Source: Zerene cesonia
Lineage: Eukaryota > Arthropoda > Insecta > Lepidoptera > Pieridae
Direction: 5' to 3'
DNA: 64,000 nt
Assembly (NCBI RefSeq): GCF_012273895.1
Contig: NC_052111.1
Location: 5,146,001 to 5,210,000 of the forward strand
Shown here: one piece after another, positions 50,640 to 59,840 of the stretch
Numbering within the stretch: the stretch's first letter is position 1
Layout: every line of letters starts with the position of its first letter
Made by a program: the position numbers and the translations under genes
The notes under the pieces: model-generated
Databases searched by the model: none
What the model saw: only the letters and a program-made list of their open reading frames with translations
What the model was told of the DNA's origin: nothing

Positions 50640-51639
50640 NNNNNNNNNNNNNNNNNNNNNNNNNNNNNNNNNNNNNNNNNNNNNNNNNNNNNNNNNNNNN
50701 NNNNNNNNNNNNNNNNNNNNNNNNNNNNNNNNNNNNNNNNNNNNNNNNNNNNNNNNNNNNNNNNNNNNNNNNNNNNNNNNNNNNNNNNNNNNNNNNNNNN
50801 NNNNNNNNNNNNNNNNNNNNNNNNNNNNNNNNNNNNNNNNNNNNNNNNNNNNNNNNNNNNNNNNNNNNNNNNNNNNNNNNNNNNNNNNNNNNNNNNNNNN
50901 NNNNNNNNNNNNNNNNNNNNNNNNNNNNNNNNNNNNNNNNNNNNNNNNNNNNNNNNNNNNNNNNNNNNNNNNNNNNNNNNNNNNNNNNNNNNNNNNNNNN
51001 NNNNNNNNNNNNNNNNNNNNNNNNNNNNNNNNNNNNNNNNNNNNNNNNNNNNNNNNNNNNNNNNNNNNNNNNNNNNNNNNNNNNNNNNNNNNNNNNNNNN
51101 NNNNNNNNNNNNNNNNNNNNNNNNNNNNNNNNNNNNNNNNNNNNNNNNNNNNNNNNNNNNNNNNNNNNNNNNNNNNNNNNNNNNNNNNNNNNNNNNNNNN
51201 NNNNNNNNNNNNNNNNNNNNNNNNNNNNNNNNNNNNNNNNNNNNNNNNNNNNNNNNNNNNNNNNNNNNNNNNNNNNNNNNNNNNNNNNNNNNNNNNNNNN
51301 NNNNNNNNNNNNNNNNNNNNNNNNNNNNNNNNNNNNNNNNNNNNNNNNNNNNNNNNNNNNNNNNNNNNNNNNNNNNNNNNNNNNNNNNNNNNNNNNNNNN
51401 NNNNNNNNNNNNNNNNNNNNNNNNNNNNNNNNNNNNNNNNNNNNNNNNNNNNNNNNNNNNNNNNNNNNNNNNNNNNNNNNNNNNNNNNNNNNNNNNNNNN
51501 NNNNNNNNNNNNNNNNNNNNNNNNNNNNNNNNNNNNNNNNNNNNNNNNNNNNNNNNNNNNNNNNNNNNNNNNNNNNNNNNNNNNNNNNNNNNNNNNNNNN
51601 NNNNNNNNNNNNNNNNNNNNNNNNNNNNNNNNNNNNNNN
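50640..51639. other. Assembly gap (1,000 N)
   Basis: Exactly 1,000 undetermined bases, a size commonly used for gaps of unknown length. Open frames spanning it are meaningless. Confidence 0.99.
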
Positions 51640-51758
51640 TAAATTTTCAATGAGTTTGAATATTCATGACTGGTTTGTCTCGTTTTATTTACATTATCGT
51701 TTTATTATTAATGTCGATTTAACCCTGAGTTGAGTTAATGTACACAAAATCAGAGTAC
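51640..51758. other. Short unique-looking flank between gap and element
   Basis: 119 bases of AT-rich sequence with no LTR similarity, ending in GTAC (51755-51758), the 5' copy of the target-site duplication of the complete element. Confidence 0.6.
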
Positions 51759-51974
51759 TGTTATATCCCGATCCTGTTAGTAGTATTGCTTATCCCCTTC
51801 CTTTCCTGTCCTGTCAGCATTTATCCCTTGATCAGACTAAGTCCCTATACAGTCAGTCCACTCCCAACTCTCGTACGGAACGGTTGTCGCTAAATTTATA
51901 AATTAATTGTATAAGTTCATTTCTTCGAATAAATATTATTTTTTAAAAAGAGATTTTTATTATCTCGTATAACA
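51759..51974 (+). repeat. 5' LTR (216 bp)
   Basis: Starts TGTTAT and ends ATAACA, a perfect 6-bp terminal inverted repeat with TG...CA. U3 is about 96 bp if transcription starts at the Inr A (51855). An AATAAA at 51928-51933 lies in R. By eye I found no difference from the 3' LTR. Confidence 0.95.
51855..51887 (+). promoter_or_regulatory. LTR core promoter: Inr plus DPE
   Basis: TCAGTC places an arthropod initiator with A+1 at 51855. GGTTGT occupies exactly +28 to +33 (51882-51887), fitting the DPE consensus RGWYVT at all six positions and with the strict spacing DPE needs. No TATA box is found at -30. Gypsy-group elements are known to use TATA-less Inr/DPE promoters. The site is repeated in the 3' LTR at 59943-59975. 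Confidence 0.75.
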
Positions 51975-51978
51975 TTTT

Positions 51979-51995
51979 TGGTGGCAGCGGTGGGA
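51979..51995 (+). other. Primer binding site, tRNA-Leu type
   Basis: TGGTGGCAGCGGTGGGA, four bases after the LTR, is complementary to a tRNA 3' end reading TCCCACCGCTGCCACCA. From family knowledge that is the acceptor end of a cytoplasmic tRNA-Leu (AAG/UAG type). First-strand cDNA would start here. Confidence 0.8.
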
Positions 51996-52339
51996 TACGG
52001 AAGCTCCAGTGCCCGACACCGTTCCGCGGATTCGCCGTATCTCACATTAAGGACAATATATATTCATTTTTTTTTATTGTGTTTCTGTGAAAGTGATAAT
52101 TACCATATTACCATCCTTTTGAGGATCTGTGCGCCTAAGTGAAAGTGCTTGTGTTTCAAACCTCAGCCCTAATCGTTGGGGGGCCAAATCCGTGTACCTA
52201 CTAAGGAGATCCGATTTCATTTCGTCGCATCATCTTCGTGAGCGTCCTACGAGTCCTGGGCCGTGGTCCAGGTGGTCTCACCCTTCATCACGAATTCACC
52301 TCATCGAGTCGAATCATTGTGTGCCGAATCCACGTTGGA

Positions 52340-52398
52340 ATGTTCCCGCCAAGGCCGAGCGTCGCCTTAGTGTTATCGGTCGCCCACGCGTTGTTGCA
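52340..52398 (+). CDS. env: Leader exon of env mRNA (signal-peptide-like); short upstream frame when unspliced
   Basis: The first ATG downstream of the LTR (52340, G at -3) opens 19 codons plus two bases with a hydrophobic run, VALVLSVAHALL, and ends at a perfect donor, GTAAGT (52399). Left unspliced, the frame stops at once because the donor itself supplies the TAA (52400-52402). It is then only a 20-codon upstream frame ahead of gag. Spliced to the acceptor at 57960, it leaves in phase 2 and meets the env frame, which needs phase 2. It would thus give Env both its start codon and its signal peptide, as known for env mRNAs of gypsy-type errantiviruses. The splice is inferred; no transcript was available. 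Confidence 0.68.
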
Positions 52399-52532
52399 GT
52401 AAGTCTACAGCCATTGTTTTGTCTAGCGAATTAAGTTATCTGTATTCGTTTTATTCCGTACCTTTTTTTTAACACACATAGTGTATGTATGAATAACGTC
52501 CGTCGTACTTTACCTACCGTATTAATGTAATT

Positions 52533-53561
52533 ATGCCAAAAGTGCCGAAATTTGAGGACGGCAAACTTTACGTAGATATTCCTGAATTAGATCAAGGTGC
52601 TAGCGACACGGGTAAATCCCCGTCGAACTCTCCTCGCGTAACAAGACAAACCACAGCTGCCCTCGCCATGGCAGAATTAGACATTAATATCCTTTTTAAA
52701 TTTATAAAACCCTACAATGGCGATAGGGAAACACTAAATTCATTTATAGTAAATTGTAACAACGCATACGAATATGCGTCAGAGACTCAAAAACCAATTT
52801 TATTTAAATATATTTTGAGCCAGCTGAGTGGCAAGGCCGAAATAGCGTGCTCCATTAAAGAATTCGGGGCGTGGGACCAATTAAAGGAATTTCTAAAAAC
52901 GCAATTTAGTCAAAGGAAACATTATTCTCATCTGTTAACCGAGCTTCAAGAGAGTAGACAAGGTGCACAGGAAACGGTCAGCCAGTATGCGCTGCGAGTT
53001 GAAACCAATCTCTCGCAGTTGCTTACTGAGATAGTTTTGTCTACCACTAAGGCCAAAGAGCTCCCTGGGCGAACAGCAGCAATGGAGGATCTTGCCCTCC
53101 ATCATTTCCTAATGGGGTTGTACCCAAGGATCTCCAATATTGTTAGGTGTAAATCCCCTAAAACTCTTAATGAAGCCACGAATCTCGCCATTTCTGAGGA
53201 GCGCATCCAACAAACGTTATACAAACGCCCTCAGAATGAGCACAAGCCTGGTAATAACGATAATAGTGCTAGATTTAGATCCTCAAGACCAACTAGTAGT
53301 GTTGCTCCTAACTCATTCCGGGGACCTAGGACACCTGGGCAATCTCAAAACGCCCATAATCCTTTTTGTCGATATTGTAAACTCCCAGGGCACGACATCT
53401 CCCAATGTAGGAAACGCGAGTATAATAACAACCGTTTCAAGTTCCAACAACATCCTTCGCCTAGAGTAAATTATGTAGATCCGCAGATGTACCTACCGCA
53501 GAACGAAGCCGACGCTTCACCGGATGTAGTCGAGTCCTCACCCGATCCTTTAAACGAATAA
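52533..53561 (+). CDS. gag: Errantivirus Gag polyprotein (342 aa)
   Basis: A structural protein that assembles the virus-like particle around the element's RNA. A mostly helical capsid-type region spans about residues 47-230. A basic, Ser/Asn-rich stretch follows, then one CCHC zinc knuckle, CRYCKLPGHDISQC (residues 279-292, C-X2-C-X4-H-X4-C), the RNA-binding nucleocapsid motif. The start is chosen as the first ATG in frame after four upstream ATGs (52340, 52485, 52489, 52525), which open only short frames and suggest leaky scanning or re-initiation. The last codons contain the slippery heptamer for Gag-Pol production. Many errantivirus Gags lack an obvious knuckle, so its presence is worth noting. 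The frame is intact. Confidence 0.93.
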   Translation: MPKVPKFEDGKLYVDIPELDQGASDTGKSPSNSPRVTRQTTAALAMAELDINILFKFIKPYNGDRETLNSFIVNCNNAYEYASETQKPILFKYILSQLSGKAEIACSIKEFGAWDQLKEFLKTQFSQRKHYSHLLTELQESRQGAQETVSQYALRVETNLSQLLTEIVLSTTKAKELPGRTAAMEDLALHHFLMGLYPRISNIVRCKSPKTLNEATNLAISEERIQQTLYKRPQNEHKPGNNDNSARFRSSRPTSSVAPNSFRGPRTPGQSQNAHNPFCRYCKLPGHDISQCRKREYNNNRFKFQQHPSPRVNYVDPQMYLPQNEADASPDVVESSPDPLNE

Positions 53562-53608
53562 AGGTCTCGCCCCAGTGTTGCACGAGACAACGTCCCAAAG
53601 TCGACACT
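53549..53608 (+). promoter_or_regulatory. Programmed -1 frameshift site with predicted H-type pseudoknot
   Basis: TTTAAAC (53549-53555) is in the gag frame as T TTA AAC, two codons before the gag stop, and pol is in the -1 frame. After an 8-nt spacer, GTCTCG (53564-53569) pairs with CGAGAC (53583-53588). Its loop bases AGTGTTG (53574-53580) can pair with CGACACT (53602-53608), with one G-U pair, giving an H-type pseudoknot. Heptamer, spacing and fold match known -1 frameshift signals. The fold was made by eye. Confidence 0.82.
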
Positions 53609-56600
53609 ACCCTATGTGCTCAACGCCCGTCTAATTTCTACTCTTCCATACCCAAGGCCAACCAACAGGGTAACCAGCCCCAAACAGACGGCCCATCCAA
53701 ATCCATTGTATCCAAGGCCAACCGACAGGGTAACCAGCCCCAAACTGACGGCCCATCCAAATCCATTGTATCCAAGGCCAACCGACAGGGTAACCAGCCC
53801 CAAACCGACGGCCCTTCCAAATCCAACCTGTCACTCTGCCTTCCATTAACATCCGCTGCTGAAGAAGCTAATACACCTCTCGTATTTGAAATTAATTTAG
53901 ACACTACCAAACGTTTATTACCTCATGTCCTGCTAGAATCATCCATATCCGACATTCCTTTAGCCTTGTTAGTCGACTCAGGTTCAGCCATTTGTTTAAT
54001 CAAACAATCCAGCATATCCAAAACTCAAAAACTTATAAAAGAAAAGATCAAGCTTAAGGGAATTGATCCGGGTGACGAAACAACGTTAACTGAAGGCCAT
54101 TTTCAACTTCATCTCAAATTAAGTAAAGATAAATCTACGAAATTTAAATTTCATGTTATTAAAGAAATTAATTTGCCTTACGACGGTATTATAGGTACAG
54201 ATTTCTTAACAGCCTTTGGTTGCAAAATTGACTATACACATGACATTTTAAGAATAAATAACTTTGATGTCAAGTTACATTTCGTTGACCCTTTCTTTGT
54301 GATTCCAGCACGTACCGAGACTGTAATTGAATGTTCCATTCGTAATAATAATAATCTTTCTGAAGGCGTTATCTTAGATCAACACTTATCTAAGAATTTA
54401 TTAATCGCTAATTGTATAGTTAAAGTTAAGGAAAATAATCGTGTAAATTTAACAGTTGCGAATACTTCAGACAGACCGATCACAGTGAAATCAAGTTTAG
54501 ACCTCGATATTGTACCCTTGCATTTAGTAGCTTTCCAGATGGACAAGAATAATCGTGATATATCCGCGCGGACTAGAGAGGTAGTTAGTTTATTAAGAAT
54601 CGATCATTTAAACACGGAGGAATCCGATTCCTTAATAGAATTATGTAGCCGATATATAGACATTTTTCATTTACCTGATGACCATCTAACTCATACAACA
54701 GCCTTAGACCATAAAATCCAAACTTCCACTGATGTCCCAGTCCATACTAAATCTTATCGTTTCCCGGAGTGCCACAAGAAGGAAGTTGAAACTCAGATCG
54801 AAAAAATGCTCGATCAGGGCATTATCGAACCGTCTCGCTCACCTTGGAGTTCGCCGATATGGGTGGTACCCAAGAAGGCGGACTCACTTGGTCGTCCGCA
54901 ATGGAGGGTTGTAATTGATTACCGTAAATTAAATAATATAACCATTGGTGAAACATACCCTATACCCCAAATCAATGAAATCCTTGACCAATTAGGGAAG
55001 AGTAAATATTTTTCAACATTAGATTTATGCTCTGGCTTCCATCAGATACTCATGTCCCCAGCGGACGCGCCAAAGACCGCTTTTTCCGTCCCTCAAGGAC
55101 ACTTCCAGTTTAATAGAATGCCATTTGGGCTTAAAAATGCCCCATCGACTTTCCAAAAGCTCATGAACAATTGCCTCTCCGGGCTTCAAGGTAACAGGTG
55201 TTTTGTTTACTTAGACGACATCGTCATCTATTCATATGATTTGAAAACTCATATCGATAATCTACAAGTCGTTTTTAACAGACTTAGATCTTTTAATCTT
55301 AAGCTTCAGCCCGATAAGTGCCAATTTCTTCGGAAGGAGGTAACTTATTTGGGACATGTTATAGGAGAAGAAGGTGTTCGGCCAAACCCCGATAAGGTAA
55401 AATCCGTTGTAGAGTTCCCAATTCCCAAATCTCAAAAAGATATAAAGTCCTTTTTAGGATTAGTATCATATTATCGTCGTTTTATTCCTCAATTCTCCAA
55501 GATAGCAAAACCCTTAACCTCACTTTTGAAGAAGGATGTTCCTTTCAAATGGATAGATGAACATGAGCTGGCATTCGAAACCCTAAAAAATAAACTCGTG
55601 AGCGCTCCCATACTTACCTACCCTGATTTTACCCAACCATTCATTCTAACTTGTGACGCTTCTAGTTTTGCCATCTCTGCGATCCTTTCCCAAGGTCGTA
55701 TCGGCCAAGATCGTCCGATCGCCTTTGCTTCACGAAGTCTTAATAAAGCAGAAAATAACTATAGTGTAACGGAGAAGGAGTGCTTAGCAATAGTGTTCGG
55801 AACCAAAGTTTTTAGGCCTTATCTTTATGGACATCGATTTACAATCGTAACAGATCACAAACCGTTGCAATGGTTATTTAATTGCAAGGATCCTGGATCC
55901 CGTTTAGTTCGCTGGCGTCTTAAGTTAAAGGAATTTGAGTACGACATTCAATATAAGAAGGGTAAAATTAATGTTAATGCAGATGCTTTATCAAGGTATC
56001 CCGTGAATCCTGTACAGCCTGAGGATCCATTATGTCCTCATCCCAACAATACTGATACTGATGCTAATGTAGAACCTCCTCCCGCTCTAGATGGTGATCT
56101 AATGGATTTACTTATAAGTCCGCCTTCCTTCAATCCTGACGAAATCAACTTACCTTTTTCCCCGCCTAATCTCGATGACATTACGTCTATACCCTTACTA
56201 GATCCTCCCGTCCTTGAACTGCCCACTCAATCAGCAGCACCACCTTCTAGTGATCTCGAAGCTATACCTATTGGACAACCAACATTAGAACCTTCTCCCC
56301 AGCCCTCGACTAGCGCATATCCAGACTTACCTGTCGATGACTATTCCACATGCTTAAAAGCATTATCAAATAAAGATAGAACTTTCAACACCAAAATAGA
56401 AGAACACAACGGAAGTCTTATGAAGTCCCCTACGAAAGTAATCTTAGTTCCTATCTCCATCGATTTAGATGAATCAAATCCATACTTACAAGAAATTATA
56501 AGTAATCCCGAAATTTACAATCAGTTACACCAATCCGAAAGAGAGCTTTTCTCATTCCAAAAGGTTGACTTAAATGATAAAACATTTTACTTACTTTTCA

Positions 56601-57886
56601 TCAGGGTACATCATTTCGACGAGACCTCTTATCCCGAAATCTTCATCACCCTGAGAACAATCAGAGATCATCTCGTAGTACTCGAAAACGTTGACGAAAT
56701 ATCTATATCTGATTTGAGAAACCCTTTTGATAAGCATTCATTTCCTAAAATCTATAATATCCTTCTGTATCTTTTCCATAATACATATATTACCATCCGA
56801 ATCTATCATAATAACATCATATATCCTACCCCTACTGAAATCAAGAAAATATTGTATGATAACCATGATATCCCGATAGCCGGTCACTTAGGCTCAACAC
56901 GCATGTTTAGCAGAATAAAAGAAACTTATTACTGGAAGGGCATGCGCGGCGATATCGAATCCTATGTAAAGGCCTGTAAGGCATGCCAAGAGAATAAGGC
57001 CCTTCGAAAGGTAAACCGTGCACCTATGCAGATTACAAGTACCTCGACGCAACCTTGCGAGAGAGTTTCACTTGATATAGTCGGCCCTTTACCTGAATCC
57101 GGTCCAGCTAAACTAAAGTACATCCTCACTGTGCAAGATGATCTAACAAAATTTTCCTCTGCATACCCTATTCGCTCTACTAATGCCTATGAAACAAGTG
57201 AGTGCCTTCTTCATTATATATCTATCTTCGGTATTCCTAAATATATTCTGACCGACCAGGGTACTAACTTTACTTCCGATCTTTTTAAAGAAACTTGCAA
57301 ATTCCTTAAAATCAAGAACCTATGGTCGTCGCCATATCATCCTCAGACACAGGGCGCATTAGAGCGCAGTCACTCAACCCTAAAGGAATACCTTAAGTCA
57401 TACGTAAATGAGCAGCAAGATAATTGGCCCAGATATGTTTATACTGCAATGCACGCGTATAATACTAACGTCCATTCTACAACACATTTTTCTCCCCATG
57501 AGTTGATGTTCGGTAACAAACCAATTCTACCTAACTCCATCTTTTCTGAAGAACCAGGTACCACATACTCAGATTATATTCGCATGCTTCAGCATAGGTT
57601 AAAACATTGTAGAGAAAAAGCCCTAGAGTTTATAAGACGTTCAAAGGAAACATCTAAAAATTATTATGATTCACGTACTCGTCCTATCACTTATAAGATC
57701 GGTGATTTTGTTTATCTTAAAAATCATTTACGTTCAAGAAAAGCTCTATCGCCCGTCTGGAAAGGGCCATACAAGGTCATAAAAGTTAATGGCAACAATA
57801 CACTCACCTTATTAATAAACAGGCGTCACGTGAAACATCATTTTGATGAGGTTAAATTAGCCAGTATTCCACCTGACTCTAACTAA
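53549..57886 (+). CDS. pol: Errantivirus Pol: protease, reverse transcriptase, RNase H, integrase (made by -1 frameshift)
   Basis: About 1,445 codons from the slip site, with no ATG near the start. The protein begins with a thrice-repeated 20-residue unit (53654-53833). An aspartic protease with LLVDSGSA follows (catalytic Asp codon 53975; DSG rather than DTG). The reverse transcriptase has LDLCSGFHQI and the catalytic YLDD (55208-55219). RNase H has TCDAS (Asp codon 55655) and ends in NADALSR. A long acidic, proline-rich linker covers about 56000-56400 and is followed by an unassigned segment. Integrase has HX6H-X29-CX2C (56864-56986), the DDE residues at 57074, 57254 and 57362 (D-35-E), and a GPY/F-type KGPYKVIKV near the end. 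It copies the RNA into DNA and inserts it in the nucleus. All catalytic residues are present. Confidence 0.96.
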   Translation, partial: FKRIKVSPQCCTRQRPKVDTTLCAQRPSNFYSSIPKANQQGNQPQTDGPSKSIVSKANRQGNQPQTDGPSKSIVSKANRQGNQPQTDGPSKSNLSLCLPLTSAAEEANTPLVFEINLDTTKRLLPHVLLESSISDIPLALLVDSGSAICLIKQSSISKTQKLIKEKIKLKGIDPGDETTLTEGHFQLHLKLSKDKSTKFKFHVIKEINLPYDGIIGTDFLTAFGCKIDYTHDILRINNFDVKLHFVDPFFVIPARTETVIECSIRNNNNLSEGVILDQHLSKNLLIANCIVKVKENNRVNLTVANTSDRPITVKSSLDLDIVPLHLVAFQMDKNNRDISARTREVVSLLRIDHLNTEESDSLIELCSRYIDIFHLPDDHLTHTTALDHKIQTSTDVPVHTKSYRFPECHKKEVETQIEKMLDQGIIEPSRSPWSSPIWVVPKKADSLGRPQWRVVIDYRKLNNITIGETYPIPQINEILDQLGKSKYFSTLDLCSGFHQILMSPADAPKTAFSVPQGHFQFNRMPFGLKNAPSTFQKLMNNCLSGLQGNRCFVYLDDIVIYSYDLKTHIDNLQVVFNRLRSFNLKLQPDKCQFLRKEVTYLGHVIGEEGVRPNPDKVKSVVEFPIPKSQKDIKSFLGLVSYYRRFIPQFSKIAKPLTSLLKKDVPFKWIDEHELAFETLKNKLVSAPILTYPDFTQPFILTCDASSFAISAILSQGRIGQDRPIAFASRSLNKAENNYSVTEKECLAIVFGTKVFRPYLYGHRFTIVTDHKPLQWLFNCKDPGSRLVRWRLKLKEFEYDIQYKKGKINVNADALSRYPVNPVQPEDPLCPHPNNTDTDANVEPPPALDGDLMDLLISPPSFNPDEINLPFSPPNLDDITSIPLLDPPVLELPTQSAAPPSSDLEAIPIGQPTLEPSPQPSTSAYPDLPVDDYSTCLKALSNKDRTFNTKIEEHNGSLMKSPTKVILVPISIDLDESNPYLQEIISNPEIYNQLHQSERELFSFQKVDLNDKTFYLLFIRVHHFDETSYPEIFITLRTIRDHLVVLENVDEISISDLRNPFDKHSFPKIYNILLYLFHNTYITIRIYHNNIIYPTPTEIKKILYDNHDIPIAGHLGSTRMFSRIKETYYWKGMRGDIESYVKACKACQENKALRKVNRAPMQITSTSTQPCERVSLDIVGPLPESGPAKLKYILTVQDDLTKFSSAYPIRSTNAYETSECLLHYISIFGIPKYILTDQGTNFTSDLFKETCKFLKIKNLWSSPYHPQTQGALERSHSTLKEYLKSYVNEQQDNWPRYVYTAMHAYNTNVHSTTHFSPHELMFGNKPILPNSIFSEEPGTTYSDYIRMLQHRLKHCREKALEFIRRSKETSKNYYDSRTRPITYKIGDFVYLKNHLRSRKALSPVWKGPYKVIKVNGNNTLTLLINRRHVKHHFDEVKLASIPPDSN
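53654..53833 (+). repeat. Three tandem 60-bp units coding 20 residues each in Pol
   Basis: Units start at 53654, 53714 and 53774, differ at only a few bases, and stay in the pol frame. Each reads close to KANRQGNQPQTDGPSKSIVS, a polar, probably unstructured segment between the frameshift site and the protease. Multiples of 60 bp keep the frame, so copy number could vary between insertions. Confidence 0.93.
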
Positions 57887-57960
57887 ACCACCTAATTAAA
57901 TAATTAAGTTAGGTAAACTATTATTTAAGATATAATATAGTAATCGATAAATCTCTACAG

Positions 57961-59794
57961 TGCTGTCAACGGTCATCAAAATCTTGTTCGTCAGATCACC
58001 TCGAGTCCAGGGATATATTTTGATCCAATTGGCGGATTAAAGATCAACACCGGGTACTTAGATATTGTCACGCCTATTGATATATCGCACATAGAGCCAC
58101 ATATAAAACATATAAATTCAGTTCTAGGCACAATTAGATATCTCTGTAATCAAGCGCAATTCGAAATTATTGATAATCCCGAATGTCATAGTACTTTAGA
58201 ACCATTGACTATAAGGTACCATGATTTAATTACGGAATACTCTTCCATATCGCATCTAACCGGTGCAAATAAACATAAACGCTCCCCTTGGTTGGGCGGA
58301 GTCGGTACTCTATCAAAAATTATTTTCGGCACTTTAAATGAAGACGACGCCATAAGATATGATAATGCTATTCGCAATAGCGAAGACAATACAAAGAGAC
58401 TAGCTTCATTAATGAAAGAGAATATATTGATTACCTCTTCCTCACTATCAAAATTTAATGATACATTACACAAAATAAAAATTAATGAAGCAAGGCTCAA
58501 TGATGCTATTGATGAACTCTCTGTAAAGCTGAGGAATATAACCAAAATAACTGAAAATATAAACATCGAATCTAAAATAAATTCAATCTTGAGTAGTCTA
58601 GAAGCTTCTATGTTAACCTTGTCGTTTCAACTTGCTGATATTACAAATGCAATTATTCTAAGTAGTCAAAATATTTTGCACCCTTCTGTTTTACCTCCCA
58701 CTCAGCTTTACCTAGAACTCGTCGATAATTACCGATACTTACCTGTAGACTATAAGTTACCTGTATCCTTAGAGCTAAGTAATGTTCATATTCTAATGAA
58801 TTTGTCTAGAGTTATATGTTATAGTTTATACAATAAGATAATATTCATATTGAAGATACCCTTAGTGTCTCCAAATAACTTTAATTTGTATCGAAGCATA
58901 GCTTTGCCGACACCGTATATGAATAGTAAATCCGCTGCATTTAGTTTTGTCCTTCCAAATTCAAAGTACATAGCTGTAACATCCGATAAATCAGAATATT
59001 GTAAGCTAGATACTCTAACCAATTGTAAGAATATCAATGATAATAATTACCTGTGTGATGTCTTGAATATTTTCTCATCTATGGCAAATCCTTGTTGTGA
59101 AAGTGAAATCTTACTGAACACTGTTAATAAAATGCCTGATACGTGTCAAACAGAGTTTATTCATGGAAAACTAGATATCTGGAAAACCCTCGAAAATAAT
59201 AACTGGCTATTCATCCAATCTCACAATAATAAGTTATTCATAGAATGCCCCCAACAGACTGTCATTGAAGAGAATATTTATGGCATCGGAATCGTTCATG
59301 TTCCCCGAAATTGTAAAGCATTTTGTAAAAGCACAAAGTTAATTCCTAAATCCAATGAAATTTACTATGTTAATTTCACGAATAGTCCGGCATTAACTGA
59401 TTTTCATATTAATAATGACTCATGCTGTAATTTAGATAAGTTCATGAGTAGAATGGATAACGAGTCTCCACTTGAATTAGTAAATATCGATCTGGACGCT
59501 TTCACCGAAGAGACCAAAAATAGATTAAAAACAATCTCGGCGGCCTCAGACAAAATTATTAATCAAAATCCAATTATTAAATATGGAACTCATTATTCAA
59601 TCCTGCTTTCTCTAGTATTAGTATTAATGTTTTTATTTTGTATTTTTAAAATTTATAAATTAATGAAATTACGCGGCCTGACCTTGACCTTAACAAAGAC
59701 TCCTGTAGAAAATCCTTCAGACTCACCTGTGACCATAGAAATTCCTAACGAACCTGAAATCATCCCATCTCCCAGTATTAGAAGAAATCTCTGA
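57961..59794 (+). CDS. env: Errantivirus Env, main exon (F-like membrane fusion glycoprotein)
   Basis: The frame is open from 57944 to the TGA at 59792 but has no ATG in its first 250 bases. An acceptor (ATCTCTACAG ending at 57960) suggests it is reached by splicing from the leader exon at 52340. A basic cleavage site, KHKR (58271-58282), separates a short N-terminal part of about 105 residues from a long part that begins SPWLGGVGTLSKIIFGTL. This glycine-rich hydrophobic start and the following DDA resemble baculovirus F proteins and errantiviral Envs, where it acts in membrane fusion. Several cysteines and N-glycosylation sites follow, then one membrane anchor (about 59594-59650) and a tail of about 48 residues. 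The frame is intact. It would let particles pass between cells. Confidence 0.88.
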
Positions 59795-59799
59795 AATTT

Positions 59800-59831
59800 C
59801 TAAACTTCAAGAAATTATCCCTGAAGTTTAG
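59800..59831 (+). other. Perfect 10-bp hairpin between env stop and 3' LTR
   Basis: CTAAACTTCA (59800-59809) and TGAAGTTTAG (59822-59831) are exact reverse complements around a 12-base loop. It starts five bases after the env stop and ends 15 bases before the LTR. A role in RNA packaging, export or minus/plus-strand priming is possible but unproven. Confidence 0.7.
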
Positions 59832-59840
59832 TCTCACCCC

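Noticed and set aside
50593..51650. Long open frames of about 340 residues on both strands across the gap
   Set aside because: They consist almost entirely of N translated as X and are not genes.
52129..52434. 101-codon frame in the errantivirus leader
   Set aside because: It starts at GTG, overlaps the leader exon and donor in another frame, and has no recognisable domain.
53612..53910. Repetitive frames on both strands over the tandem 60-bp units
   Set aside because: They are shadows of the repeat in other frames. Only the plus frame that continues into the protease is supported.
53966..57886. Pol starting at the non-ATG codon at 53966
   Set aside because: This would cut off the residues before the protease DSG motif. 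The frame is open back to the slippery site, so frameshift production is better supported.
58186..58566. 126-codon minus-strand frame opposite env
   Set aside because: Antisense shadow of the env coding sequence, without a domain.
58205..59794. Env starting at the TTG at 58205
   Set aside because: The frame is open to 57944 and an acceptor lies at 57960. Starting at 58205 would drop the N-terminal subunit and any signal peptide.
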